64,000 nt of DNA from contig NZ_CP108002.1 in assembly GCF_041435055.1 (NCBI RefSeq), positions 5,022,001 to 5,086,000 on the forward strand, read 5' to 3'. The position numbers were made by a program, and so were the translations under genes. Shown here piece after piece: positions 7,941-16,477 of the stretch. Source of the DNA: Streptomyces sp. NBC_00341 (lineage in GTDB: Bacteria; Actinomycetota; Actinomycetes; Streptomycetales; Streptomycetaceae). The notes under the pieces are model-generated. The model had not been told where the DNA came from. It worked only from the letters and a program-made list of their open reading frames with translations, and did not search any database. How positions within the stretch are numbered: the first letter of the stretch is position 1; each line of letters opens with the position of its first letter.

Positions 7941-9083
7941 TCAGCCCCTGGCGGACACCTCGAACAGCCGCTTCTCCACCGCGTCCAGAGCGAGCCGTAC
8001 CGCCCCCGTGGCGACCGACTGGTCGCCGAGCCTGGAGGCGACCACGTCCACCGGGAACAGGCAGAGTGCGTCGAGGCGCTCGCGCAGCGGGTCCAGGAGG
8101 AGGTCGCCGGCGAGGGACACCCCGCCGCCGATCACCACGAGTTCGGGGTCCATGGCCAGCACCATCGCCGCGATGCCCTGGACCAGGTCGTCGGCGTAGT
8201 GCTCCAGGGTCTTCAGGGCGCTCGCGTCGTTGGCGCGGACCGCCGCGAACAGGTCCTCGACGTCGTCCCGGCCCTCGTCCCGGCCCTCGTCCAGCCAGCG
8301 GAGGGGGTGTTCGGGGGCGCTGCGCCAGCGGGCGGCGGGCAGGTTGCCGATCTCGGCGGAGGCGCCGTTGCGGCCGGTGTGCAGGCGGCCGTCGATCAGC
8401 GCACCCGCGGAGATGTGGCGGCCCGCGTGGATGTAGAGGACGTCACGGGCACCGGTCGCCGCGCCGTTCCAGTGCTCACCCAGGGCGGCGATCTTGGTGT
8501 CGTTGGCCGCGACCACCTCGGCGCCGAACGGTTCGGTGAACGCGCCGGGCAGATCGGTGCCGGTCCAGTCGGGGAGCAGCGAGCTGAGCCGTACCCTGCC
8601 CGCGGCGTCGACGATTCCGGTGGAGCCGACGCCGACCGCCTGGACGTCGGCGGCGCGCAGACCGGCGCCGCGCAGGGTGCGGTGGCCCAGGGTGCGCGCG
8701 GCGGCGATGCGGCCGGCGGCCGGGAGGCTGGGGGAGACCGCCGTCTGCCGGGTGGCGAGGACCTGTCCGCCGAGGTCGGTGACCATGGCGAGGACCTTGT
8801 GCATGCCGATGTCGAGGCCGAGGACGCAGCCCGCCTCCACGCGGAAGCGGTAGCTCTTGGCGGGGCGGCCGACCTGGCGGCGGCCGTCGGCGGGCGGTGC
8901 GACCTCCTCGACCCAGCCCTGCTCGACGAGACCGGTGAGCGCGTTCTCGACGGTGGCGCGGGTGACGGTGGTGGACTGCACCAGCTCGGTCAGCGTGAGG
9001 CTGCGGGCCTCGTACAGCACGCGCAGTACGGCTGCCGCGTTGAGGCGGCGCAGCAGGGAGGAGTCTCCCCCGGCAACGGTCAT
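7941..9083 (-). CDS. ROK-family transcriptional repressor
   Basis: 380 residues. Residues 10-75 form a winged helix (LTLTELVQSTTVTRATVENALTGLVEQGW). Residues 85-370 form the ROK sugar-kinase-like domain (LGLDIGMHKVLAMVTDLGG, GVGSTGIVD, VIGGGVSLAGDLL). The zinc-binding CxCGxxGC motif of typical NagC/XylR/Mlc proteins is absent: GNLPAARWRSA stands in its place. It is divergent from the oxidoreductase/secreted-enzyme operon, and an AT-rich palindrome lies just upstream, so it likely represses that operon until a sugar ligand binds. Confidence 0.93.
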   Translation of the reverse strand: MTVAGGDSSLLRRLNAAAVLRVLYEARSLTLTELVQSTTVTRATVENALTGLVEQGWVEEVAPPADGRRQVGRPAKSYRFRVEAGCVLGLDIGMHKVLAMVTDLGGQVLATRQTAVSPSLPAAGRIAAARTLGHRTLRGAGLRAADVQAVGVGSTGIVDAAGRVRLSSLLPDWTGTDLPGAFTEPFGAEVVAANDTKIAALGEHWNGAATGARDVLYIHAGRHISAGALIDGRLHTGRNGASAEIGNLPAARWRSAPEHPLRWLDEGRDEGRDDVEDLFAAVRANDASALKTLEHYADDLVQGIAAMVLAMDPELVVIGGGVSLAGDLLLDPLRERLDALCLFPVDVVASRLGDQSVATGAVRLALDAVEKRLFEVSARG

Positions 9084-9137
9084 ATGGCGTAGACCTCTTG
9101 ACTCCGTGCGGATGGGCGCTGCACTATCGGCGCATTG

Positions 9138-9162
9138 TTATTTCAGAAGGTACCAAAAATAA
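9138..9162. promoter_or_regulatory. AT-rich palindrome, candidate ROK repressor operator
   Basis: TTATTT at 9138-9143 and AAATAA at 9157-9162 frame a GGTACC core. TTATTT/AAATAA half-sites are characteristic of NagC/Mlc-type ROK operators. The stretch is strikingly AT-rich for this genome. It lies about 55 bases upstream of the ROK start codon and 80 upstream of the oxidoreductase operon. Confidence 0.55.
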
Positions 9163-9181
9163 TCAGTGGCGCTGCTGACCT

Positions 9182-9209
9182 TCCGAATTGAGGCCACTCC
9201 GAATTGAGG
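9182..9209. repeat. 12-bp direct repeat (two copies)
   Basis: TCCGAATTGAGG occurs at 9182-9193 and again at 9198-9209, start-to-start spacing 16 bases. The second copy supplies the GAGGA ribosome site of the 27-codon relic ORF at 9218. It may mark the junction of the deletion that removed the ABC permease genes, or be a regulator site. Confidence 0.55.
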
Positions 9210-9217
9210 ACCACCAA

Positions 9218-9301
9218 GTGAACCGCATCGCGCGCCCCGCGGCGGCCGTCCTCCAGAAACGCTTCGCCAAGGGCCTCACCGGAGGGGCCGTCAAGGGATG
9301 A
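9218..9301 (+). pseudogene. C-terminal tail of a deleted sugar ABC transporter permease (MalG-like)
   Basis: A 27-codon frame from a GTG with ribosome site GAGGA 7 bases upstream. The last residues, LQKRFAKGLTGGAVKG, match the conserved end of CUT1-type carbohydrate ABC permeases (family pattern L-Q-R/K-x-F-x-x-G-L-T-x-G-A-V-K-G). The rest of the permease, its partner permease and binding protein are missing. The stop overlaps the ATG of the oxidoreductase gene as ATGA, so the relic may still act as a translated, coupling leader. The call rests on the C-terminal motif alone. Confidence 0.6.
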
Positions 9302-10638
9302 CCGTGACTGTTACGTACACGCACACGCACGCGACCGGCGCGACCGACCAGTCGTTCAGCAACCTCCGTACGCATCCGGGCCGCGCGCTCGACCGGCCGC
9401 TCACCCTCGTCCTCGCGGGCGCGGGTGCCAGAGGCACCGGATACGCGGACCTCGCGGCGGACGGCACGACCCCCGTCTCCTTCGTCGCCGTCGCGGACCC
9501 GAGGACCGGGCGGCGCGACGAACTCGCGGACCGGCACAGCATCCCGCAGGAGCGGCGCTACACCGACTGGCGCGAGCTCGCGGCCGTGCCGCGCCTCGCC
9601 GACGCCGTGATCATCGCGGTCCAGGACTCCATGCACCTGGAGGCCGCGGAGGCGTTCGCCGCCCTCGGCTACGACATCCTGCTGGAGAAGCCGATGGCCC
9701 TCAGCGCCGAGGACTGCGACCGCATCGCGGCGGCGGCCGAAGCGGCGGGCGTCTCCCTGACGGTGTGCCACGTCATGCGCTACTCGCCGTACAGCGAGCG
9801 GCTCAAGGCCCTGGTCGACCAGGGGCGCATCGGTGACATCGTCAGCGTCCAGCACCTGGAGCCCATCGGCTACTGGCACTTCGCGCACTCCTTCGTACGC
9901 GGCAACTGGAGCCGCGAGGAGCGGTCCAGCTTCGCCCTGCTCACCAAGTCCTGCCACGACATCGACTGGCTCGGGCACATCGTCGGCCGGCCCGTTGAGG
10001 CCGTCTCGTCGTTCGGCTCGCTCCGGCACTTCCGCGCCGAGAACGCACCGGCGGGCGCGGGGGAGCGGTGCGTGTCCTGCGCCGTCGAACCGTCCTGCCC
10101 GTACTCGGCGCGCAAGCTCTACCAGATCGGGCTGCGCGAGGGCGGCGTCAAGCGGTACTTCACCCGGATCGCCTCGGACGAACTGACCGAGGAAGCGGTC
10201 GAACAGGCCATGGCCCAGGGCCCGTACGGGCGGTGCGTCTACCGCAGCGACAACGACGTGGTGGACCACCAGGTCGTCAGCCTCCAGTACGAGGGCGGCG
10301 TCACCGCCGCCTTCACGCTGACCGCCTTCACCCCGCAGGAGAACCGCCACACCAAGATCTTCGGCACCCTCGGCCAGCTCACGGGTGACGGACGCACCAT
10401 CGAGATCTACGACTTCACCACCGACGAACGCACCGTCATCGACACCGACAACGGCGGCTCCTCCGCCGCGGAAGGGCATGGCGGCGGCGACGCGGCCCTG
10501 CTCGACGCCTTCGTCCGGGCCCACCACGAAGGACGGCCCGAGCTGCTGCTCACCGGTGCGAACGCCAGCCGGGACAGCCACCGGGTGGTGTTCGCGGCTG
10601 AGCGGGCACGGCTGACCGGGCAGGTCGTCCGGCTCTGA
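9298..10638 (+). CDS. Gfo/Idh/MocA-family oxidoreductase
   Basis: 446 residues. A Rossmann dinucleotide site sits near residue 40 (LAGAGARGTGYADLA), and LLEKPMAL near residue 130 carries the catalytic Lys of the EKP motif. The C-terminal half is the alpha/beta domain that binds the sugar. Residues around 255-275 hold a Cys cluster (CVSCAVEPSCPYSA) seen in a subset of large Gfo/Idh/MocA enzymes. Predicted NAD(P)-dependent oxidation or epimerisation of a sugar or polyol. It overlaps the permease relic by four bases and precedes a secreted enzyme-like protein. Confidence 0.92.
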   Translation: MTVTVTYTHTHATGATDQSFSNLRTHPGRALDRPLTLVLAGAGARGTGYADLAADGTTPVSFVAVADPRTGRRDELADRHSIPQERRYTDWRELAAVPRLADAVIIAVQDSMHLEAAEAFAALGYDILLEKPMALSAEDCDRIAAAAEAAGVSLTVCHVMRYSPYSERLKALVDQGRIGDIVSVQHLEPIGYWHFAHSFVRGNWSREERSSFALLTKSCHDIDWLGHIVGRPVEAVSSFGSLRHFRAENAPAGAGERCVSCAVEPSCPYSARKLYQIGLREGGVKRYFTRIASDELTEEAVEQAMAQGPYGRCVYRSDNDVVDHQVVSLQYEGGVTAAFTLTAFTPQENRHTKIFGTLGQLTGDGRTIEIYDFTTDERTVIDTDNGGSSAAEGHGGGDAALLDAFVRAHHEGRPELLLTGANASRDSHRVVFAAERARLTGQVVRL

Positions 10639-10708
10639 GCCGTACCCGAATTCCCTCTGGCTCCTCTGCTCCATCCACTCCTGTTACTTCTTGATGAAGG
10701 GTCATCAC

Positions 10709-13111
10709 ATGAGGCGTACACGTACATGGAGCACGGCGGTCGGGGCGAGTGCGGTGGCCCTGAGCATCGGCGTCGTCGCGGCCGTACCGGCCAACGGCGC
10801 CGAGGGACCCGGCGCCGCGTCCGCCCGGACCGTGCGCCACGGGGCGCACTCCGCGCTGGAGATACCGGCCGGCTACCTGGACATCGGCCTGGACGCCACC
10901 GGGACGGTGACCGCGCTCAAGGACTCCCGGACCGGCAAGGACTACCTGGCGGCGGGGAAGGCCGCCTCCCTGGTCAGCCTGGTGATCGACGGCAGCCAGG
11001 TGCGGCCGACCGAGGTCCGGCGCTCCGGGCGGGACGGCGGGCTGCTGACCTTCACCAACAAGGAGGCCGGACTCCGGGTCGATGTGCGGGTGCGGGACAA
11101 GGACGGCTACGCCACCCTCGAAGCGGTCCGGGTCGACGTACCGGCCGGGGCCGACGCGCAGACGCTGCTCTGGGGCCCCCTCGCGACCTCCGTCACCCGG
11201 ACCGTCGGCGAATCCGTCGGCGTGGTCCGGGACCAGGACTTCGCCATCGGCCTGAAGCCGCTCACCGACCGCACCGAGGGCGCCTGGCCGCAGGAGTACC
11301 AGAAGTTCGGCTGGGAGGACGAGGTCGAGGACAACCCGTCCAAGCTCCAGGTGGCCCCGCACGAGGAGTGGAGCGCCGCCGGCCGGACGCCGTGGGGCTC
11401 CGTGCTGCGGTCCTTCACGTACGACTACACGAAGGAGCGCGAGCGGCAGAACGTCGGGGGCTACCGGATTCCGGTCGGCCCGCTGCCCTCGGACACCGCG
11501 AAGGTCACCGGCTCCAAGGTCGCACTGTTCGGCGCCTCGCCCGAGATGACGCCGACCGTGCTGTCGGAGGTCGCGCGCGGCGAGAGCCTGCCGTACCCGA
11601 CGCAGAACGGGCAGTGGCAGAAGACGGCCCAGGCGAGCAGCCAGTCCTTCCTGGTGCTGGGAGACCTCAAGACCGCCAACATCCCGGCGGGCGCCGGCTT
11701 CGCGAAGGCGGCGGGCATCGACTACATCTACTCGCTGCCCAACTCGGTCGGGCCCTGGCAGACGACGGGTCACTACCAGTTCGACGCGGGCCTGGGCGGC
11801 AGCGACGCAGGGGCCAAGGCAGCGGTCGACGTCGCCAGGGCCAACGGCGTACGGCTCGGTGTGCACACCATCTCCGACTTCATCAGCACCGACGACGCCT
11901 ATGTGAAATCGGCCGACGACCGGATCGCGACGGGCGGCCGCGCCACCCTGACCCGCCCGCTGGCAGCGGGTGACACCACGGTGTACCTCGACTCCGGCAC
12001 CCTCCTCGCGGACGGACTGCACAGCAAACTCCTGCGCATCGGGGACGAGTTCGTCGAATACACCGAGGCCCGGCAGACCGGGGACGAGTGGGAGGTGACC
12101 GGACTCAAGCGCGCCCGGTGGAGCTCGACCGCCGTCGACCACGCCACGGGTGACCGCACCGCCCGGGTGATCGTCAACAGCTACGACGGGGCGATCGGCG
12201 GGAACGGCATCATCGACGAGATCGCCACCCGGCTGGCCACCGCCTGGAACAACACCGGCATCATGTCCAACTCCTACGACGGAGTGGAATCGGCCTCCGA
12301 GTCCGGCTGGGGCTCCTATGGTCAGGCCCGACTGATCAACGGCGCCCACAAGGGGAACGCCGAGAAGGACGGGTTCGTCACCGAGACGAGCCGGATGACG
12401 TCCAACACCTGGGACGCGCTCACCCGCGCGAGCTGGGGCGAGGTCGGCACGACCAGCATGGACCAGGTCTTCATCAACAACGAGTACTACAAGGACAACT
12501 TCCTGCCGGGGATGCTGGGCTGGATCAAACTGTCGGGCACGGAAAGCCTGGCCGACTTCGAAAGCGTCCTGGCACGGGGTGCGGGCCTGAACGCGGGCTC
12601 CGGCTTCCAGGCCTCGGTCTCCGCGCTCACCGCGAGCGGCGCGCACGGCGAGCAGCTGCTCGACGCGATCAAGCAGTGGGACACGGCACGCAACCTCGGG
12701 GCCTTCACCGAGGCCCAGAAAGCGAGCTTCCGGGACCGGTCCACCCGCTGGCACCTGACGGAGGTCACCCCCGGCAAGCAGTGGTCGCTCCAGGAACTCG
12801 ACGCCGCCGGACAGCCGGTCGGCGCCGCCCAGGACGTCTCGGCCCCGACCCCCCGGCTGAGTGCGACTAGGCTGCCGACGGCCCAAACGCACCGGCTCTA
12901 CGAGGCGCGGCTGACCACGAACACCCCGGCTACGGTCCGCTACGAGCTGACGGGCGGGGCCCTCCCGAAGGGGCTCCGGCTGAACAAGGACACCGGCGGC
13001 ATCACCGGGGAGCCGCTCCTGGCCGCGAAGTCCACCTTCACGGTCACCGCCCACAGCACGGGCGGCCTTCCCGACGCGAAGGCCACCTACAAGATCACGG
13101 CCCGCCCCTGA
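10709..13111 (+). CDS. secreted multidomain protein, candidate carbohydrate-active enzyme with Ig-like C-terminus
   Basis: 800 residues from the ATG at 10709, chosen because AAGG sits about 8 bases upstream and a clean Sec signal peptide follows (RRTRTWSTAVG, hydrophobic core, ANGA cleavage region). An N-terminal beta-rich part (about 40-280) is followed by a segment with TIM-barrel-like strands (YIYSLPNSVGPWQTT, GVRLGVHTISDFI, NNTGIMSNSYDGVE, MDQVFINNEYY) and acidic residues at strand ends. The last 90 residues form a putative-Ig (He_PIG) domain (LPKGLRLNKDTGGITGEP). The context (ROK, Gfo/Idh/MocA, sugar-permease relic) points to polysaccharide breakdown. The enzyme family was not recognised. 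Confidence 0.88.
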   Translation: MRRTRTWSTAVGASAVALSIGVVAAVPANGAEGPGAASARTVRHGAHSALEIPAGYLDIGLDATGTVTALKDSRTGKDYLAAGKAASLVSLVIDGSQVRPTEVRRSGRDGGLLTFTNKEAGLRVDVRVRDKDGYATLEAVRVDVPAGADAQTLLWGPLATSVTRTVGESVGVVRDQDFAIGLKPLTDRTEGAWPQEYQKFGWEDEVEDNPSKLQVAPHEEWSAAGRTPWGSVLRSFTYDYTKERERQNVGGYRIPVGPLPSDTAKVTGSKVALFGASPEMTPTVLSEVARGESLPYPTQNGQWQKTAQASSQSFLVLGDLKTANIPAGAGFAKAAGIDYIYSLPNSVGPWQTTGHYQFDAGLGGSDAGAKAAVDVARANGVRLGVHTISDFISTDDAYVKSADDRIATGGRATLTRPLAAGDTTVYLDSGTLLADGLHSKLLRIGDEFVEYTEARQTGDEWEVTGLKRARWSSTAVDHATGDRTARVIVNSYDGAIGGNGIIDEIATRLATAWNNTGIMSNSYDGVESASESGWGSYGQARLINGAHKGNAEKDGFVTETSRMTSNTWDALTRASWGEVGTTSMDQVFINNEYYKDNFLPGMLGWIKLSGTESLADFESVLARGAGLNAGSGFQASVSALTASGAHGEQLLDAIKQWDTARNLGAFTEAQKASFRDRSTRWHLTEVTPGKQWSLQELDAAGQPVGAAQDVSAPTPRLSATRLPTAQTHRLYEARLTTNTPATVRYELTGGALPKGLRLNKDTGGITGEPLLAAKSTFTVTAHSTGGLPDAKATYKITARP

Positions 13112-13149
13112 GAAGATCCCGCCCGCGGGCGGCCCCTGCACCGGTACAG

Positions 13150-13181
13150 CCGGGGTGGGGCAGCCCGCGGCCCCACCCCGG
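13150..13181 (+). terminator. GC-rich hairpin between secreted enzyme gene and DMT transporter gene
   Basis: Arms CCGGGGTGGGGC and GCCCCACCCCGG with an 8-base loop. No T-tract follows, as is usual in streptomycetes. It ends 11 bases before the GTG of the next gene, so it may act as a terminator, an attenuator, or a structure limiting translation of the transporter. Confidence 0.5.
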
Positions 13182-13192
13182 AAAGGACATCC

Positions 13193-14074
13193 GTGCCGGC
13201 CGTTCTCGTCCTGCTGCTCTCCGGTACCTGGCTGCTGTCCGGCGCGCTGGTCACCGGTACCGATCCGCTGATCGTCGCGGTGGGCCGTACCGCCGTGTGC
13301 TGTCTGGTGCTCACCGTCGTCGCCGCGTCGAGCAGGAGCGGCCGGGCGGACCTGCGACGGGCCGCCGCCCGGCCGGGGACCGTCTGGCTGCTGGGGCTGC
13401 TCGGCTTCGCCGGGTACGCCGCCGGCACCCTGCTCGCCATCCCGCGCATCGGCACCTCCCTGACGAACCTGGTCGTCGCGCTGATGCCGTGCGCCTCTGT
13501 CGCCGTCGGGGCGCTGTTCTTCGGTGAACGGTCCGGGCCCCGCAAGGCGCTGGGCGCGGTCATCGCCTGCGCGGCGGCCGCCGGATACGCGGCGCTGGGC
13601 GCGGACGCCGGGGACCTGGACGCGGTGGGGCTGCTGCTGGTGGCCGCCGCGACGGTGGCGTTCGCGGTGTACGGGTTCCTGTACCGGGACCGCCTTTCCG
13701 GGCTGCCGCCGCTGGCCGTCCTGCCCGTGCTGCTGGCGGCGGCCAGTTGTCTGCTGCTCCCGATGGCCCTGCCCGCGCTGATCGCCCACCCCCCGACGCT
13801 CGCCGCGACGGGCGGGATCGTGGTGCTCGGCGCGGTCGTCTACGCCCCCGCCTACCTCGTACAGCACCGCCTCATCCTGCTCCGCGGCCCGGTCTTCACA
13901 GCCGCCGTCCAACTGGCCGTCCCCTTCACCGTCCGGCTCGGCGACTGGGCCCTGGACACCGCCCCCGCCCCGTCACTCCCCGAGGTGCTGTTCCTGGCGG
14001 TGTGCTGTGCGGGGATCGCCCTGGTGACCGTGCAGCCGGTCCGGCCGCCCGAACCGGTCGCCTCCGAACGCTGA
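13193..14074 (+). CDS. EamA/DMT-family membrane transporter
   Basis: 293 residues with about ten hydrophobic helices and two EamA-like halves. It starts at GTG with GAAAGGA 5-10 bases upstream. The first half ends with FFGERSGPRKALGAVIA, the usual EamA hinge. DMT proteins export or import amino acids, sugars or metabolites; no substrate can be read. It follows the secreted enzyme after an 81-base gap containing a hairpin. Confidence 0.88.
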   Translation: MPAVLVLLLSGTWLLSGALVTGTDPLIVAVGRTAVCCLVLTVVAASSRSGRADLRRAAARPGTVWLLGLLGFAGYAAGTLLAIPRIGTSLTNLVVALMPCASVAVGALFFGERSGPRKALGAVIACAAAAGYAALGADAGDLDAVGLLLVAAATVAFAVYGFLYRDRLSGLPPLAVLPVLLAAASCLLLPMALPALIAHPPTLAATGGIVVLGAVVYAPAYLVQHRLILLRGPVFTAAVQLAVPFTVRLGDWALDTAPAPSLPEVLFLAVCCAGIALVTVQPVRPPEPVASER

Positions 14075-14193
14075 TCGGAGCGGGTTGCTCGGTGCGTCCG
14101 CCACACGATCGTGGGACGGGGAGGTAAGCGGCGCCGCGTTGCGGAACCGTCGATCTACGCTCCCCGGACAGGCCTCAGGAGAAGGGACCCGCG

Positions 14194-14799
14194 ATGACCG
14201 CCGCGATGGTCGAGCAGGAGCAGGATTCCGAAGGCCGGCCGTGGGACTACCTGCTTCATACCTGGCAGGGACTGGACGTGCCCGAGGGGTGGCGCGCCGA
14301 GATCGACGAAGGACGGATCTGCTTGGTGCCGCCGCCGTATGCGCGTCACAGCGGGATCGCTGATCTTGTTCAGCAGTGCCTGTACCGGGGGATCCCGGAT
14401 GGATTGGGTGTCTTCCAGACACTTGGCGTGCACGTGGCACCGCTCGCCAAGCTCTACGTCCCCGACCTCGTCGTGATGGAGCGGGAGCTGATCTTGGCCG
14501 CCGACCCCGAGACCAGCGACCCCATGGACGCCTCCGAAGCGCTGCTCATCGTCGAGATCACGTCGAAGGGGAATGCCCGGGAGGACCGGACCAAGAAGTA
14601 CCGCGCCTACGCGCGTGCGGGTGTGCCGATGTATCTGCTGATCGACCGGTTCGACACGCGTGGGGCGATGAGCACGCTGTTCACCGAGCCGAACGAGGAC
14701 GGCACGTACAAGCGCTACGACGCGGTGCCGTTCGGCAAGCCGCTCGGGCTGCCCGCGCCCTTCGACGTCACGCTGGCCACGGACGCCTTCCCGGTCTGA
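14194..14799 (+). CDS. Uma2-family (DUF820) putative endonuclease-fold protein
   Basis: 201 residues. The restriction-endonuclease-like core is visible: YVPDLVVMERE around residue 90, LLIVEITSKGNAREDRTKKYRAYARAGVPMYLLID around residue 120, giving the acidic, ExT and K residues of the PD-(D/E)XK site. Uma2 proteins are abundant in Streptomyces and cyanobacteria, and their biological role is unsettled. A strong ribosome site (AGGAGAAGGG) precedes the ATG. It is followed by a perfect hairpin terminator. Confidence 0.9.
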   Translation: MTAAMVEQEQDSEGRPWDYLLHTWQGLDVPEGWRAEIDEGRICLVPPPYARHSGIADLVQQCLYRGIPDGLGVFQTLGVHVAPLAKLYVPDLVVMERELILAADPETSDPMDASEALLIVEITSKGNAREDRTKKYRAYARAGVPMYLLIDRFDTRGAMSTLFTEPNEDGTYKRYDAVPFGKPLGLPAPFDVTLATDAFPV

Positions 14800-14810
14800 G
14801 GCGCGCGCAC

Positions 14811-14845
14811 GAAAGCGGCGGCACCTTGTGGGTGCCGCCGCTTTC
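14811..14845. terminator. strong hairpin terminator
   Basis: A perfect 15-base-pair stem (GAAAGCGGCGGCACC with GGTGCCGCCGCTTTC) and a 5-base loop, 12 bases after the Uma2 stop codon. The A-run at the left arm and T-run at the right arm make it usable from both directions, so it can also end the mur operon coming from the right. Confidence 0.85.
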
Positions 14846-14854
14846 AGGTGTTCC

Positions 14855-14872
14855 GGGGGGGGGGGGGGGGGG
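14855..14872. repeat. 18-base G homopolymer
   Basis: An uninterrupted run of 18 G between the terminator and the end of murP. Such a run is very unusual even at this GC content. It is prone to slippage and to sequencing error. Confidence 0.85.
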
Positions 14873-14882
14873 TGGGTGGCCG

Positions 14883-16436
14883 TCAGACCCCGGCCGGTTC
14901 CTTCGCCGGGGCGTCGGGGCCGGAGGCGGTGGTGGTCGCCGTGACCGGGGCGGGATCGGCCGCCGGGGTGGTGGCGGACGGTTCCTGGGACACGTTGAAC
15001 TCCGTCAGCAGGTCCTTGCTGAAGCCGAAGAAGTACGTGGCGACGAAGCCGGCCAGGTAGCCCACGACCAGGCCGCCCGCGTAGATCGCGATCGTCGCGC
15101 CCAGGCCGTGGTTGCCGTCCAGCAGCGGGAACAGGGCCCAGCCGGACGGGCCGATCGCGGTGGAGCCGACCGCGTCACCGAGCTGGTTGAAGAAGCCGAC
15201 GAACGCGCCGCCGAACGCACCGCCCACGCACGCCGTGACGAACGGGCGGCCCAGCGGCAGCGAGACACCGTAGATCAGCGGCTCTCCGACGCCCAGGAAC
15301 CCTGCGGGCAGGGCGGACTTGATGGTCTTGCGGATCGACTCGTTGCGGGGGAGGCGGAAGTAGACCGCGATGGCCGCACCGACCTGGCCGGCACCGGCCA
15401 TGGCGAGGATCGGCAGCAGGACGGTGTAGCCCTGCTGCTCGATCAGCGTGGTGTGGATCGGGATCAGCGCCTGGTGCAGGCCCAGCATGACCAGCGGGAG
15501 GAAGAACCCGCCGAGGACCAGGCCCGCGCCCGCCCCGCCGTTGGACAGCAGCCAGTTGGCGAACGTGCCGATCGCGGTGGACACCTCACCGGCCACGTAC
15601 ATCAGGCCGAAGATCGTCACCAGGCCGGAGATCAGGACCGTCAGGGTCGGGGTGACCAGGACGTCCAGCGCCTCCGGGACCCAGCGACGGCACCACTTCT
15701 CCACGTACACCGCGAGCACCGCCGCGCCCAGGGCGCCGAGGACGCCGCCCTGGCCGGGGGAGAGCTTCTGGCCGAACGCCTCGATGTTCGCGACGCCCGG
15801 GAAGACGATGATGGCCGCGACCGCACCGCCGAGGATCGGCGTACCGCCGAACTCCTTCGCCGTGTTGTAGCCGACGAAGACCGCGATCAGCGCCATGAAG
15901 CCGGACGCCATCGCCGCCAGGGCCGGGGTGACCGAGGGCAGCCACTCCAGGTTGACCAGCAGGCCGTTGAGCCCGGCGATGATGCCGCAGCCGATCAGGG
16001 CCGGGATCAGCGGCACGAAGATGTTGGCGATCTTGCGCAGGAACAGCTTGAACGGGGTGGCGTTCTTCGCCTTCCTGGCCGCCTTCATCTCGGCGCCCTG
16101 CGCCGCCAGTTCCTCCGCGGTGAGCGGGGCGGAGGGGTCGGCCGGGGAGGGGGCGGGGGCCGGTTCCGAGGCCCGGCCCTCCTCGACGAGCTTCTCGAAC
16201 TCCGGCGTGACGCGGGCGACCGTACCGGGACCGAGAACGATCTGGTACGTGTCGTCGTCGACCACACCCATGACGGCCGGGACGGCCTTCAGAGCCTCGT
16301 CCTGGACGAGCGAACGGTCGTGCAGACCCAGCCGGAGCCGGGTCATGCAGTGGGCGATGGAGCTGACGTTCGCGGCGCCACCGACGAGCGGAAGGATCGC
16401 GGCGGCAGTGGCGCGGTTCTTGTCTTCTGTAGCCAT
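14883..16436 (-). CDS. murP: PTS EIIBC component, probable N-acetylmuramic acid transporter
   Basis: 517 residues. Residues 1-90 form an EIIB domain with the phosphorylated Cys in SSIAHCMTRLRLGL (residue 30). A Pro/Ala-rich linker follows, then a large EIIC channel (about 125-490) with about ten helices and the conserved GVGEPLIYGVSLPL sugar-site segment. Import with phosphorylation would give MurNAc-6-phosphate in the cytoplasm. No EIIA domain is fused, so phosphate must come from a separate EIIA. The substrate is inferred from murQ and murR immediately upstream in the same operon. Confidence 0.9.
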   Translation of the reverse strand: MATEDKNRATAAAILPLVGGAANVSSIAHCMTRLRLGLHDRSLVQDEALKAVPAVMGVVDDDTYQIVLGPGTVARVTPEFEKLVEEGRASEPAPAPSPADPSAPLTAEELAAQGAEMKAARKAKNATPFKLFLRKIANIFVPLIPALIGCGIIAGLNGLLVNLEWLPSVTPALAAMASGFMALIAVFVGYNTAKEFGGTPILGGAVAAIIVFPGVANIEAFGQKLSPGQGGVLGALGAAVLAVYVEKWCRRWVPEALDVLVTPTLTVLISGLVTIFGLMYVAGEVSTAIGTFANWLLSNGGAGAGLVLGGFFLPLVMLGLHQALIPIHTTLIEQQGYTVLLPILAMAGAGQVGAAIAVYFRLPRNESIRKTIKSALPAGFLGVGEPLIYGVSLPLGRPFVTACVGGAFGGAFVGFFNQLGDAVGSTAIGPSGWALFPLLDGNHGLGATIAIYAGGLVVGYLAGFVATYFFGFSKDLLTEFNVSQEPSATTPAADPAPVTATTTASGPDAPAKEPAGV

Positions 16437-16477
16437 GGTGCGTGGTGCCTTGCTGTGCGGGGGGTGGGGCCTGAGAG

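Noticed and set aside
10550..13912. 1120-codon open frame on the minus strand
   Set aside because: It is antisense to the secreted protein and oxidoreductase genes, has the low-complexity Arg/Gly/Val/Asp composition of GC-frame shadows and no domain.
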